Positions 34,757-47,449 of a DNA stretch of 64,000 nt are shown piece by piece (the first letter of the stretch is position 1; each line of letters opens with the position of its first letter). The notes under the pieces are model-generated. The model made no database searches and was not told where the DNA came from. It saw only the letters and a program-made list of their open reading frames with translations. Source of the DNA: Lumnitzera littorea (taxonomy: Eukaryota > Streptophyta > Magnoliopsida > Myrtales > Combretaceae). The stretch lies in NCBI GenBank assembly GCA_024138015.1, contig JAMXBB010000009.1, forward strand, positions 91,698,616-91,762,615, given 5' to 3'. The translations under genes and the position numbers were made by a program.

Positions 34757-35540
34757 ATGTTTAAAATCAAAGTTATCAAAGCACATGAAGGCCATCGGGA
34801 AGCTTTCAAAGTTAGAGGTTCAAATCTTAGTATCTCGTATATACTCTTTGCTAATGATTTTTTTTTTAGTGCTAACCAAGAGAATGCCTCGACAATTAAA
34901 AAACTTTTTGGGAAATTCTCTATGCTGTCTAGCCTTAAAGTAAACTATCAAAAGCCTCTAATTCTAATCTCTCAAAATATAACCAACAAGATTAAAGAAG
35001 AGGTCACTAATTGGTTGGGTTTTCCTAAAATAGACTCCTTTGATAAATATCTTGGTTTTCCTCCACATGATAGAGCCAAACCAATGTGTCTCAACTAGGT
35101 TTCCTCTTTGATAAGGCATATAAAACACTTAGTGGGCGGAAATTATGTCAACTAAGTGTGGTAGGTTGTCTAAGCCTTACCAAATCTATTCTAGAAGCAC
35201 TATCTACATATTATGTGCATGTAAGCTCTTTGCAAAAGAAAATACTATTAAAATTAACACAAATCATTAGCAATTTTCTTTAGAATGGAGTCTTTGAGCA
35301 ACAAAAAATATATTGGATTAATTGGGATGTTATTGCCTCACTAAAGGAGCACGGTGGTTTGGATCTTATTAATTTGGACGCAACGAATCAAGCATGTGCT
35401 ACCAAGAGATTTAGGGAATTCAAGTACAAAAAAGTCTTATGAGCAAATCTCATGAAGGCTAAGCTTAGGAAACCTAGGAAGCAAAATATCATGAGTAAAA
35501 ATCTGTGTTGTTCATTCCAAGTTAAAGAATTAATTCATAG
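34757..35540 (+). pseudogene. L1-type LINE RT, second part
   Basis: Continues the RT of 33084-33530. At 34757-35098 ISYILFANDFFFSANQE covers the FADD motif, with the second position changed (FAND) so that one catalytic Asp is lost, and DKYLGFPP is the K-YLG-P motif. At 35086-35283 LSVVGCLSLTKSILEA matches the thumb. 35285-35400 reads a KHLVSWD-like and GGLDLINL segment. Frames change at least three times. Confidence 0.85.
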
Positions 35541-36380
35541 TTACGAATGACTAAAGGAGAATGGTCAAAAAATCCTTGGAGATGGCTTGGGCATTTTATT
35601 TTGATGGATAGATGGGTGAGCAATTTTAAGATGAGAGATATTTTTCATGGTCCTATACATAAAGATGCCATCAATATGATTATATGCGAATCTTGGAAGA
35701 GTGAAAGAGAATGGAATGAAGAAAAAAGTGGATTTTCTATTTCAAATAGCATCTTAGAATTACTAAGACCAACCTATCTAAGTATACATACTTCGAATGC
35801 TACTACCTTAATTGCTAATGTCCATATCTTTCCTTCCTTAGTTGATATATATCAGCAACTAATCTCTCATCATAAATCAAATCAGTGGAATTGGAGGTGA
35901 ATATGGTCTTCCCCAATTGCACAAAAATTAAACTATTTTTATAGAGAATACAATAGGGTAGTTTACCAACAGCTTAAAGATTATGACAAAGAGGAATTAT
36001 TGTGAATGTGTTTTGCATTCATTGTGGTAACCAAGATAAGGATGAAAATCATATCATTAGGGAATGTCCTACCTATAACACATGTTGAGAAACAATTGAT
36101 GTTGATGATCTAGATCTTTCAATAGATCATGACTTTAAAAAGTGGATAAAACAAACTGTATTGTGAAAATGAAGGATAGAAGATCGAATCAACCACTAAG
36201 TCAACTTTTCTTTGGTTTCATGATTTGGCAACTATGGAATGAGAGAAACACCTTGGTCTTCCAACACAAAGGAAATATGTCCAATATTCACTTGGCAATT
36301 AGCAAATCAGTGTATGAATATTGGTTGGCAATGAGAAAACATCAGCAGCTAACCACTATTGAATCAAAAAATATAAGATG
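35541..36380 (+). pseudogene. LINE C-terminal region (zf-RVT type), broken
   Basis: 35547-35900 corresponds to the segment after RT in plant LINEs (WSKNPWRWLGHFILMDRWV, IFHGPIHKDAI). 36142-36381 is the FGFMIWQLWNERNTLVFQHK block that ends the zinc-binding RT-linked domain. The sequence between is in other frames. Confidence 0.7.
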
Positions 36381-36836
36381 AAACCCTCCAAATCTAGATT
36401 GGTTTAAACTCAATACATATGTATTGGTTTCTTTAGGGGAAGCTACAAAATTGGGGGGATTGTTAGATACTCTCAAGGTGATTACACTTTTGGCTTTGCG
36501 AGGAAGATAGGGAAAGTGGATATAGTGGCAGCTCAGTTGTGGGGAATATACTGGGGAATCAAATATTGTCTACAACATGGATTACTAAAGATTGAAATTA
36601 ATATAGATTCTTCTGCAGTAGCTTTCTTATTATTAAATTCTTCTAATAACAAAATTAAATATGCTAATGCAACTGTTGCTTGTAGGGAAAATCTCTCACC
36701 GTTGCAGGATTGGAAAATTGAAGTTACTCCACGGGAAGCAAACAGAATTGTTGACTCTCTTACAGCTTGTATGCATAAAACAGATGTAGAGGATAACTTT
36801 TTTCTACTCCTCCAGCTTTTGTGTTATCTTTGCTAG
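36381..36836 (+). pseudogene. LINE RNase H domain, broken
   Basis: Plant-type RNase H at the LINE C-terminus. AAQLWGIYWGIKYCLQHG carries the AE-xxA helix with Glu replaced by Gln, IEINIDSSAV carries the catalytic Asp strand, and EVTPREANRIVDSLT carries the H-REAN-xAD box. The upstream DG-S strand is in a different frame near 36400-36510. The LINE ends around 37040. Confidence 0.75.
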
Positions 36837-37068
36837 GAAATGATAATATAGGCTACGGATTAACTAGGCAAGGTAAAGTTGTTTTGCAAAATGTATGTAG
36901 CGGATATAATTTGCAAAACTTTGGTGGAAAGTCTACCTTTTGATCTGTACATGTTTCCTTAACTAATGAAATTATCTCCGGTATTACTAGGAAAAAAATG
37001 TTTTACTAAATAAAGGAGGAAATTCAATTTTATTCTTCCTCTACCTAGTGAAATGAACAAGCAGCTAA

Positions 37069-37627
37069 TAAGGGTGAGCAAGGTTTAGATCAGTATAGCT
37101 CACTCCTCTATATCAAACTGAACTGAATATTACAATTCAGATATACTTTAATTTAAACCTAACCTTATAATTCGATTTATAATTTTTTCAAACAAAAAAA
37201 CTGATTTGGTTTGTGGTTTAATTCAAAATCTTAAAATGTTTAGAAGAAATGAAAAATGAAATTTCAAAGCTTAACATTTGTGTTCAAGGGTGCAAGTTTG
37301 AGCATAAGGACGCAACTGGAAATTTTAAAAGTTCAAAATTGAGGTAACCACATTTGATATGGGGATTTCAAATAGAGTACATGAGCATAAAGTGACTAAA
37401 TTAAAATAAATTTTGATATTATTAAATTGTTGAAAATATAAGTTATCTAACTCATACAAAAATATAATTTTTTTCTCTTTTAGCTTTTATGGTTAGGTTC
37501 GTAACATTTTTAACCATTAAAAATGGTTCAATTAAGTTTGTAATCTTTTCAAACTTAAAACAATTTGAACCTAATTTATGTTCAGTCCAATTTAGTTCTT
37601 GTTCAATCGGGTTTTTTCCCCGCCCTA
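37069..37627. mobile_element. hAT-type MITE with 8-bp target duplication
   Basis: Starts TAAGGGTGAGCA and ends CCGCCCTA, inverted ends of the TAGGGGTGGGCA type usual for hAT MITEs. Flanked by 8-bp direct repeats gcagctaa (37061-37068) and gcagttaa (37628-37635), one mismatch. 559 bp, no transposase. It sits just past the 3' end of the LINE. Confidence 0.75.
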
Positions 37628-37635
37628 GCAGTTAA

Positions 37636-39276
37636 TGTTTAAGCTTATAGATGATCAAATATGATGGATATAGTCAGATACCCAAAAAAAAAAAAAAAAA
37701 GAATTTTATTTATGTCTGAAGGAATCTAGAACTCCTTGAGGTAAGTAATTAACCCATTTTAATAAACCAAAATAGAAGGCAATTTTAGCTTTGGAACGTG
37801 GAATGTGGATTGTGTATTGCGAATTGTGAAAGTTAAATATGTTTGGAATAATATGTATTGCTAATGATAAACGTCAATTATGGTCCATGAAAAAGCAATA
37901 TCATGTAAATGATAGAGATTAGAAGCAGTTTGTATATTTGGCTAATCTATAAGTATAAAAAACCTGTTGGAGAGTGTACACGCAATAGCATAAATGACAC
38001 CTATAAAAAAAAGCCATGCATAAAAAACTGCTTCACTCAGAGTGACATACCAGGTAAATTATGATATAATAGAGAAAAAAATAGAAATTTAAAATCTCGG
38101 AGCATTTCTAGCCATTAGCAATAGTTTTTCCTAGCAATGTTGTTGTAGTGTTCAGTTCTTATTAGATTAGACCTAGCATTAAATATCACACATCCTATTT
38201 CACTCTAATCAATCTTTTCTGTCAAACCGCGGACGGTTTTTCAGCGCTCAGAAAATCCATTTGATTTCCCACTACAAAACCTGAGATGATACTCGTGTCC
38301 TCAAACCAGATACTTTGACAACCTCATACTGTGGAATAAGAAGGATATGCATTTTAAAGTCCTTGCTAAATGGCCACAAGTCAGCGTATGGAGAAAAAAT
38401 CATTGGTATTAACATGGCAGTATATGACATACGAAGGATGATCCAGTATTAGGAATACAGCTATATTAGTTAGGAAATAAACAGTGTCTCATGTGAAAAA
38501 GGGTTTTGCACTTATAGATACTAGGGCACTAGAATATGCAGAAATAAGCTGTTCCGTCCCTCGAATCGTCCTGACTGAAAGTTGTAAAGATGAATCAGCG
38601 TGGGAAGAATGTTTAAAAGGGAATTCAAGAGCTCTCTTGAGGCATTATCTTTTCATTTGGATAGACTTCAGAGAAGCGGTTTTTTGGAGTAACATGTTTT
38701 TCCTTGAGAAAAATCTCAAGTGAATTTTGTTGCATCACTTAACTGGATAAAATATTAGATAACAAAACTTTGGTGAATTACTTGAATAACGCTTACCAAG
38801 AGAAACTATTGACTGTCCAAATATATCTGACGAGATTTTCCATGGGAAAACAAAACCAAGACTGTCAAAAGCCGTCATAACTAATATGGAATAGATGCTG
38901 TTCTTCATGAGAGTGGATTACATATGATTCTAACACCCTCCATTGTAAAATATAGAAAGGCTTCAACCCCAAGGGTTCTTTCCCTGATGTGGTTAGAATT
39001 GTGATTATAAAACTACAACATGCGGCATACAGCAGAGCAATATAACTGTTACATGCCAAAATGGTGGAAGGCAAAATCAACCACTCTGGAAGAAAAATAA
39101 TTGTCCAGATAATTTGGCAGAAGCAGATTGGAGGGAAGGAGCAATGAGGTGCTCTTTAGAGTATTAATGTTGTAGCTAGATTATGGATAAGATGAAGGTC
39201 AAAATTTTCAATCTGGGAAACTTTCGCTTCCAGTATATATAATGCTCTGCGGAATGGGAATTTGTTTGAGCACTGC
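37636..39276. other. Noncoding, nothing firmly recognised
   Basis: A 17-base A run near 37684. The 79-codon plus frame at 38484-38723 has no known motif. No supported gene. Confidence 0.4.
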
Positions 39277-39800
39277 TCAGCAAATATTATGCCATAGCCC
39301 GAAGCAAGAAGGCGCCAAGAATAACTTTATGCACATCTCTTTTTTTAAATGATATCTTATGCTCTGCTCTCTAGCTCTGGCTGGAGTCCTGTACAAAGTT
39401 GATGTGGTGGTGCCTTCATTGATCTCACTTTTACAGAGGGGGCACAAAGCATTGGCTTTTATCCATCTGTCGATGCACTCACCTTGGAAAACATGATAAC
39501 AATGGAGTTCCTTCAGCTCATTGTCATCTGCATATTTTGCTAGGAAGATATAGAACAAACGTGGAGAAGAAAATAGGCACATATGCCTATTAATACATTA
39601 TCCATGTAGAAAGCAACAGAGTTCAAATTTTTCAGTGTCACCTTCCTTTTTTTTTTAATATAATCAACAGCATCATCATATTTCGGCATAGCAAAACAGG
39701 GACTTAAAACTCCAATCCTGGCCAAGAGTACGGAAGTCAGAAACCCAACCAGCAGCTCGAATGGTAGTACTACCTTGTCAGAATGAACAGAGTGCTATTG
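39277..39800 (-). pseudogene. RING-H2 E3 ubiquitin ligase fragment, decayed
   Basis: The minus strand at 39582-39277 reads LAKYADDNELKELHCYHVFQ followed by ECIDRWIKANALCPLCKSE. This is the second half of a RING-H2 finger of the plant membrane-anchored E3 type (C-LxxYxDxxELRELPCxHxFHxxCIDKWL). The preceding CCIC is replaced by FYIF, losing the first two zinc ligands, and the second His of the HxxH pair is Gln. Upstream, 39800-39600 gives a hydrophobic stretch (LLVGFLTSVLLARIGVL) that may be the membrane part. With three of eight ligands gone it cannot fold as a normal RING. Confidence 0.65.
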
Positions 39801-40870
39801 GCATAAGCAAGATCAAAAGTTTTTTTACTCCAATGCCCAACTGAAATTCAACCAGAATACTGGTGTAGCTCATAAGAACCAGCATCTTTGATTTGATCCT
39901 AATGGCAGCAACCATAACCCAAATTGCAACACCCTTCCTGTTAGGTATTGGATCTAGGGTAGATGAGGTGGCACTTCATTAATGGCTATCATGTAGTGTT
40001 TGACGGAGGCAATCCATGTTGTTTCTGCTTTCTAAGTTTTCAGTGTCTCTGTTCATCATTCAAGGTCTAAACATCACTAATGCCATCACTTGAAAGTTTC
40101 AATTGTTCACCTTGTGGACAAGGCAAATTTGGCATTGTTAGGTATAAAATCTAGTTAATAGTAGTATTTGTATTAATAGTGTAGTAATAGTATAGCTAAT
40201 CAAGGAGTCCAATTAGATGCTGCCACATAGCACATAAATGGATGAATAGGAACATAGATAAGGATGAGTAGTCTACGCCAGACCAATAGTCGAATCCGCA
40301 CATAGCAATGAAAAGTCTGGATCTTTTTAGGCTTTTATCAGTATAAAGAACAAAGGAAAATGAAAATGGATGTGATTAATTATTAAATAGATGATTGAAC
40401 TAGAGTATTGAATCCTATTTCAATCCTCACAATAACAGAAATTAATAGAGATGTAATTAAATGAACCAACATGACTCACAAATTTGATCTGATTACTAGA
40501 CAAAAACACTAAACAGGTGCTTACAAGGATCAATGAATCTCTCAAAGAAAACAAAGATTAACAACCTTCAATAAGAAAAAGTATCAACACTATCAAAAGG
40601 GTTTAACTTTTCTTCTACAATGACAGAAAGAGATTTTTTATACTAATCAAAGAAAACCCTACCTAAACCTAGAGGCAAAGTTGTAAATAAATAAAATACA
40701 AAGATATGAAGAAAATCCGTTGTTAGATATTAATACTATGTGCACGGTTCTAGTGCACAGCATGCACTTTGTCATGCATCTCTCAGATCAATTCTCTCCA
40801 ATGCACGGGCATGAAGTTTCTTCTCTTGGGTGTGCACAAAGTGCACAGTTGAGTGCACGGGCATGCACCT
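39801..40870. other. Noncoding; GTGCAC-rich patch at 40740-40866
   Basis: No gene recognised. 40740-40866 has five GTGCAC and two GCATGC palindromes within 127 bp, immediately before the 64-bp duplication. Confidence 0.4.
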
Positions 40871-40999
40871 CCCTCCCCTTCATTTTTTTGCACTTTTGGT
40901 CCCAAATGTTGATTTCCTTCAATCCCGACCCATTCCCTCCCCTTCATTTTTTTGCACTTTTGCTCCCAAATGTTGATTTCCTGCAGTCCCGACCCCTCT
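40871..40999. repeat. 64-bp tandem duplication
   Basis: Copies at 40871-40934 and 40935-40999 share 'ccctccccttcattttttt', 'gcacttttg(g/c)tcccaaat' and 'gttgatttcct', ending in 'tcccgaccc'. Pyrimidine-rich on the plus strand. Confidence 0.9.
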
Positions 41000-42559
41000 A
41001 ACAACCCTTCCACTCTTCCTAGTGCCTTTAGCACGACTCTATTCACATCAGTACTGATGAGAGGACAGGTAGTTAATTTGCCTCTAGTAGAGTGTGAAAG
41101 GAGTTGTTAGTTATGTGTTTAGGTGCATTTGCTCTATGTGTTTTAACTCTAATATCATCAAAGCAGGGTTTGTACTTATTTTATATTCAATAAAATCAAT
41201 AATTGAGTCCTCAGGTTCATGGAAGTTCCTGATTGAAAAATTGCATACAAAGTGAAGGATAATGTTACAAGCTCGGTGGAAGTGGCACAACAGTCCATGC
41301 GTGGTTCCATGCACACAACCAAATCCCTAGAAATGCCTATATGAGCCACATAGAACTTTTGGACTGCATATTTTGGTTCTTTCCCAGTTCTAGTGGCTGG
41401 CACCATAAAAATAATAGATACCCATAGATTTGACAAATGAAATAAACTGTAGCCCCAGACACTACGATGAACTGCTTGATGTGACTAAAGTTTCCAAAAG
41501 ACCAACCAGTTACTTCAAAGACTGCATGTGCAATTGATATAAATACCTTAATCTCCATTAGTAAGAATATTTACAGAGAAACATTGACTTACAGCATCTT
41601 CACCAGTTACGAAGCATTCCTTTTCTGTCCCAGCAGCCAAAATCCCCCATTGCCTCCACCTTGGTCCACATGGGAGGCATCACCAAGACATTTTGTCTCA
41701 GCTTAAACTAGTAAATAGGTGAAAGCATTAATGGCTTCTGCTATTGCCCCTCTTGTTGGAGAGAAGTCCTCTTGAATTCCCAAACCAGATATTTTATGGG
41801 ACAGGCAGCTACAAATTGTTGCATAGTGTCAATAATACCATATAAAACCTGTGAGAGGACTGTAAAATGGTCAGGTAACTGCAGCAATGGGAAGTATCGG
41901 CAGAAAAATTATATGAACCAGCATTCAGTTAATGAACTACCTGTACAATTCAGAAGCATCAGAAGCAGAGCTGTCCATTTCTGTTAACATGTCATTTATG
42001 TGTCTAAACAAGTTCGTGTTTGAAAAACTTTAATCCATAATACGACTCACTTATTAGTCTTGTAAGAAAATGTAAACCCATAGCTTAACTTGTTTAATAA
42101 GCATGTTTTGTGTCTAAGTTAAACCCATTTGTCGATTATAAGGTTGTAAATAATTTCAAAATAGTTATAAATATAACGGAAAAAAGGATGATCATAAAAT
42201 TAACATTTATCAATACAATTAACATAATTTTAACCCTTAAAACATAAAACTACATCCCAACAAGAACTTCAATAAAGTAAAGTCCGATTCAATATAATAA
42301 ATCCAAGCATTCATTGGCTACAATACATCATTATATTAAGTTAAATCACCACCTTATTGGATATTACTATTTGTAGCAATTTCCAAATCCATTGAATTCT
42401 CTATAAGTTTTTCAAAAAAATCTACACATAAAAAAAATTATATTATGTTAGTGAAAAATAAATGATGGTTAAAATATTTATAAAAGCAGTATACATTACC
42501 ATCTTTAGAGAGCCAATTCATTGTATGAGCCAAGTTGCAATATTGATAAAAAAATTGAC
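41000..42559. other. Possible exon debris, no gene assigned
   Basis: The minus strand around 41640-41595 reads AAGTEKECFVTGEDA directly before a consensus splice donor (GTAAGT). Open frames at 41558-41337 and 41436-41176 look more protein-like in composition than the surroundings. I do not recognise the family and cannot join the pieces, so it may be a gene fragment or chance. 42000-42559 is AT-rich and noncoding. Confidence 0.25.
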
Positions 42560-43600
42560 CATTTAATATAGCTCAAACTCCGTTACTATCATAGATATTA
42601 ATATGCTTAGAAAATTACATACTTCAAAATTGAGAATATCAGCTTTCCAATAACTCAATACATCTCATTCAACCATAGTATGCCACTCCTCATCAAAATA
42701 TAGCTCTTAGTGGCACAATTAACAATTTGCATGCTTTTAAAATAATGAAATTTCTAGATTAAATAAAAAATTATGAGCATTATAGCAAATGAAATAAAAT
42801 TAAAAGTTTAAAAACAATAAACATATTTGTAATGAATATGTTTAGGTAGAAGTCATCTCCCCATTGATTATTAATAGAATCCTTAGCTTTTTACTTATTA
42901 CTACCAATATATGGATTTGTATTTCTACCACCCTTTTTGGTATATTCATCACACAGAGAGAATAGTGATCTTCCAACTTCAATAAACTCGTTCGAAATCA
43001 TCACCATAATAATTCCATTCAACAAAATCAAATTTACATCATGGATCTAATTTAACAACAATTTCAAAATAGTAATAACTCAAACTAATACTTTTCAAAT
43101 TTTAGAAACATCCAGTTGCTATAGCTTTCATATATGCTTCATTTCCAATTTATTTTTCAATGCTTGTTAATGCTCTAAATCGATGGAAAGCATAAGTCCA
43201 CGGTAGGGTATCTCATTTTAAAAACTGACAAGTGATATTAAAATAAAACTTCAAAAACTTGTTGATTTTCTCAATCATTCAATAAGGATAATACTTATAA
43301 TTCGAATCACTTTACTCCAAATATCGAAAATCACTTTTATAATAAAACTGCATTTTCAAGTATAAGATATATGGAATTTCATCGAGTTGGGACATCATGT
43401 CTCAAGCCCCTATCTTTAGACAATGACAATAAGCTCATGCATTCAACAAACTTTACCAATCTAGATTGAGATCCCTTTATATACTTCACACTATCTTTTC
43501 CCTCACTCACAACATGAACAATCTCTTTTAAACATTCTTAAACATAATTATGAAAACATATACCTGAAGCCAGCCAATTTAGTTGTGCCTTCAACAAACT
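42560..43600 (-). pseudogene. hAT transposase remnant
   Basis: Minus-strand pieces in order. About 43530-43380 reads SVKYIKGSQSRLVKFVECMS and then DVPTR, the conserved hAT segment before WNSTYLML. About 43060-43000 reads a degraded VKLDPRYK-type block with FVEWNYYGDDF. About 42680-42630 reads LSYWKADILNFEV, the start of the C-terminal dimerisation domain (WWKxN). Stops occur throughout, and the N-terminal BED finger was not found. Confidence 0.75.
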
Positions 43601-44650
43601 CACAAAAAAATTATAGCTTGAAGCATTATCTAAGTCACATAAAACTCATGAAGAGAGAAAATCATATTGTGTAAATGTATGTTTATGATACACATGTATA
43701 ATGACATATTAACTACAATAATATTTTAAGAAAGTTTGTCAATTTATTTATAGTTTTTTACATTATTCAAATGTTGAGAGCTCTTATATAATTCTAAAAT
43801 GATTAAGTTTATTATAAGCTAGGAAACTAGTAAAGAAAATAAGACCAGTGCAAATGGTGTTCTAGCTGGAAGTTTCAATATTTCTTCGAGGCCACCCCTC
43901 ACTAAGTTGTGCTTAGAGCTTTGTTGTTGGATGTCATAGATGAGGCTGATTATTATTATTAACTTCGAAATTTCATACATTGAAAGCTGTTATATTGTGA
44001 TGTGTAACAGCTAAACTTATGCATATGCCCATCAACAAAGCACAAAGAATGAATCCCGTGCAACAAATATAAAACAAAGATATGTAATTATTTGATGAGT
44101 AATTCTAAAATTGAAAGAAAAAAGCAAAGATTAAATAAAAAAAAAAAAAAAAGAGTAAGAATAAAGTAGAGAACAATTTCCCACAACCATTGACATATTA
44201 TTATCCAATCTTTGTCATGCTACATCTATCACAAAAGAAACTATTTTCAAAAGAAGACTCATATCTAAAATTAGGAACTATCTCCTTTATTTTCTAATGA
44301 ATAAATAACATCAATATACTGCAAGATATATAAGCAGAAAATAAAAGGGAACTAGCTTTACCTCCAATCGACATTACAAACTATCTATTTTGATATATAT
44401 TGATCTCATTTATTTCTTGGAAAATAAAAAATTGTTGCCCTTTCTCAAATATGATAGTCATCCTTTGGCTATAGTTTCTTCTTCTATTATGAAAGCTATA
44501 GCATGGCACAGTTTTTTAAATCATTGGACCATCATATGCCATCGATCATGCATAGTCAATCTCCACTTCCTTCTTCCCCTTTTCGATGGTTTCATTTCTC
44601 ATTTTAATAAGAATTACTCTTCATATTATCATATATCTCTATTTTATATT
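43601..44650. other. Noncoding AT-rich stretch
   Basis: An A run near 44138 (16 bases). No gene or element end recognised. Confidence 0.45.
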
Positions 44651-44979
44651 TGATAGGATCTCAACTAAAGAAATAGGAATTGATCTATAGTCTTATTAAT
44701 GATCCAAGGAAATTCACAAGGAGTTCAGCTATGAAGTCTCAACCCTCTCTGCTTAGGTTTCCTTTACTAGTTACCAAATGATATCTATCTCACTAACACC
44801 AACTAACTCTTCGTTATCTCTATTTATAGATGTAGCGACTACCCATATAGTAATAGCCAATACAATCACTTTAAGTATCACATGCTAGATAAAACTATTG
44901 GACCTATTCCTCCTTATGTAACTTGGAGCACCTCTTATAAACTTGAGTCAAAGGCTGATAAACTTATGGATACGTATCA
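44651..44979 (-). repeat. 3' LTR of the minus-strand chromovirus
   Basis: 329 bp between TGATA (44651) and TATCA (44979), with a minus-strand TATA box (CTATAAATA, 44821-44829). The minus strand has a polypurine tract (GGAGGAGGGGGATAT, 44980-44995) directly before it. The terminal TGATA is shared with the LTR at 57733, as expected for related chromoviruses. The lower boundary rests on the terminal motif alone. Confidence 0.5.
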
Positions 44980-46545
44980 ATATCCCCCTCCTCCAAAAAG
45001 ACCTTGTCCCCAAGGTCAAAGGTAGGAAATTGCAAAAGAAAAGCATTATAATCCATCCAAGTAACTTTCTCAACCGAAGACCCTTGCCACTGAACCAAGA
45101 TTGGTGAAACCTCAAACCCATCTTGAAGAAGAAAACAGCATCCCAAAATTGTTGACGGTTGGTGATGTTCTTCAGCGGCTTCAGCCAACAAACTATCAAT
45201 CAACTTAGTAGAAGTGGGGAAAGAACCAGCGAATGCCTTCAAAAGGGATACATGAAACCTTAGATGAATTCTAGTTCCTGAAGGCAGCCATAAACAATAA
45301 GCCACTGCACGTACTTTCTCAACAATCTGATAAGGCCCAAAGAAAGGAGGAGCAAGCTTCAAACAACCCCCATGCAACAGCTTTTTATGTAAAACAGGCC
45401 GGAGTCAAAGAAAGACCCAATCGCCCACCTTAAAGGAAACATCCCAAATGTGTTTATTAGCTTGAACACAATTAAGGAGCTGAGCTTTCTCCAAATGTGG
45501 GCGAAGTTGTTGGAGAAGATGAGCACACTGCTGAAGTGATGTTGCAGCAGGACCAACACCTTCAATAGGGAAAAATGACAATAAAGAAGGAGGCTTGCGA
45601 CCATAAACAAGCTCAAAAGGTGTAGCTTGAGCAAATGAATGGAAAGAAGTGTTGTAAGAATATTCAGCCCAATGCAACCATGATGCCCATTGCTTTGGTT
45701 GCTCTACAACAAAACATCGAAGATAACATTCCAAGGACCGATTAAGAACCTTCATTCGACCATCTGTTTCCAGATGATAGGAAGTGCTAAAATGCAATTC
45801 GGTATCCTGAAAGTGAAACAAAGTGGTCCAAAATTCGCTCAAAAAAAGGTCTCCATCACTAACAATGGTCCGAGGAATCCCATGAAGGCAAACAGCTTCG
45901 CACATGAACAGAAAAGCAACAGTAACAACTGTATAAGGATGCCTCAAGGCTAAAAAATGAGCATATTTAGACAAACATCAATCACCATTAAAATAACATC
46001 AAGACCAGGAGATTTAGGTCAGCCCATAATAAAGTCCAAAGGAATATCTTCCCAAATGAGGGATGGAATGGGCAATGGTTGTAGCAAACCAGCAGGGGCC
46101 ATATGCTGAGCCTTCACACATTGACATATAGCGCAAGAAGCAACAAATTCAATGATATCTTTCTGCATATCAAACCAAAAAAGATTGGAGGCCAACTTCT
46201 GATAAGTCCTCAAAATTCCTCCATGGCTACCAACTGGCATGGAATGGAATTCATGGAGAAAGATATACACTCATTTAGAATGAGCAGGAATACCAAATGT
46301 TGCTTTTAATACAATACTCCATTGACCAACTGGAAGCCTACCCCTGCCGACTGTCCATTCTGCAGCAACATATATTTTTCGCCCAATATAGGATCTTGCT
46401 GAATTGCAGCTATAATCTTAGAAAGAGTAGTCCATAAAGGACCACTCACTAACAGCGCCACAAGAGACATCCCCATCATCCTCACTGCAGCAAGAGAGAG
46501 AGTCAGCTATGGTATTAGTACTGCCACTCTTATAAACAACCAATG
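44980..46545 (-). pseudogene. Chromovirus integrase and chromodomain, 3' pol end
   Basis: Ty3/gypsy pol, read down the minus strand. About 46545-46280 is an RNase H end (STNTIADSLS) and linker. 46270-46019 is the integrase HHCC finger (HEFH, then CAICQ) and PAGLLQPLPIP. 45974-45405 is the integrase core with HGIPRTIVSDGD (second Asp kept), while the TDGQTE-type motif reads TDGRMK, losing the catalytic Glu. 45377-44964 is the GPYQI/FHVSLLK block and a chromodomain-like tail (ILVQWQGSSVEKVTW) ending next to the LTR. It is Tekay/Del-like by that layout. Frameshifts occur near 46000 and 45400. Gag, RT and the 5' LTR are absent. Confidence 0.85.
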
Positions 46546-47449
46546 ATGTTGAAAAGACTAAATCTTTTAACTTTGTTGATGGTATGTACATACATTTAGC
46601 TGGTTTCTAGTAACAAAAGAAACTGCGTAGCAAAAACCATAAGTATAACAGCCTTCGATATTTGAGGAGGTTTTGATTTTTGTTGAAAGCATCAATAGTA
46701 ATAACACCTAGGTACACCATAAGGAGAAGTAGCTGAAAAAATACCAAAGCTTCCAACATGAACACCATTTAAGCGAACTCTCACAATGCATGAATAATAT
46801 CAATTGTGAATATCTCAACAAACCTTCTAAAAATATTATCATAGTTAAATATGTCCTTGTATATGTATAATTTACATAGTTAATATGATTTCTCTTTTCA
46901 TAAGTATAGTGGCATTATTCTTTTAGAGTATTGCTCCACCAACCTTGACAATCATGTCTTCGCCATGGCTTTTTCCATTGTCATACGTTTTCTTAAATTA
47001 TTTTGTGTTGAGCAAATTTAAAGAACTTTATTTTCCTTTTAACATGTACATATTTTAAACTACAGAATTTATTGGACATAGTGTGGCAGGGATCTTCTTG
47101 AATTAGAAGTTTCATTCCTTTAACAAAGTTTGTGTTTGTGTCCAATGAGGTAGGTAAGCTCAAATAGAAAAAAAGTTACATGCACCATTTAATCAATTAA
47201 TTTTATTTCTCCCAGGAATTTTTTGCTTGTTTCTTGAGGAAGTTTTTCTTAAATTGCATATTATTTTTAGAGGTATTATGTCATAATTTATCATTTACGT
47301 GGATTGATAGATATTTATGAAGTTATATACATAAGGTGATTGTTTTTACTAGAGACATCATAATTTTGAAAATTTATGTTAGATAAGTTACGATTCATAT
47401 GTCTTTTACCTTTTCAAAAAGGGAATGACTAATAGTCTCCTTATTTGAC
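46546..47449. other. Noncoding stretch between chromovirus and hAT relics
   Basis: No recognisable domains. The chromovirus pol stops abruptly near 46545, so a deletion junction is likely there. Confidence 0.4.
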
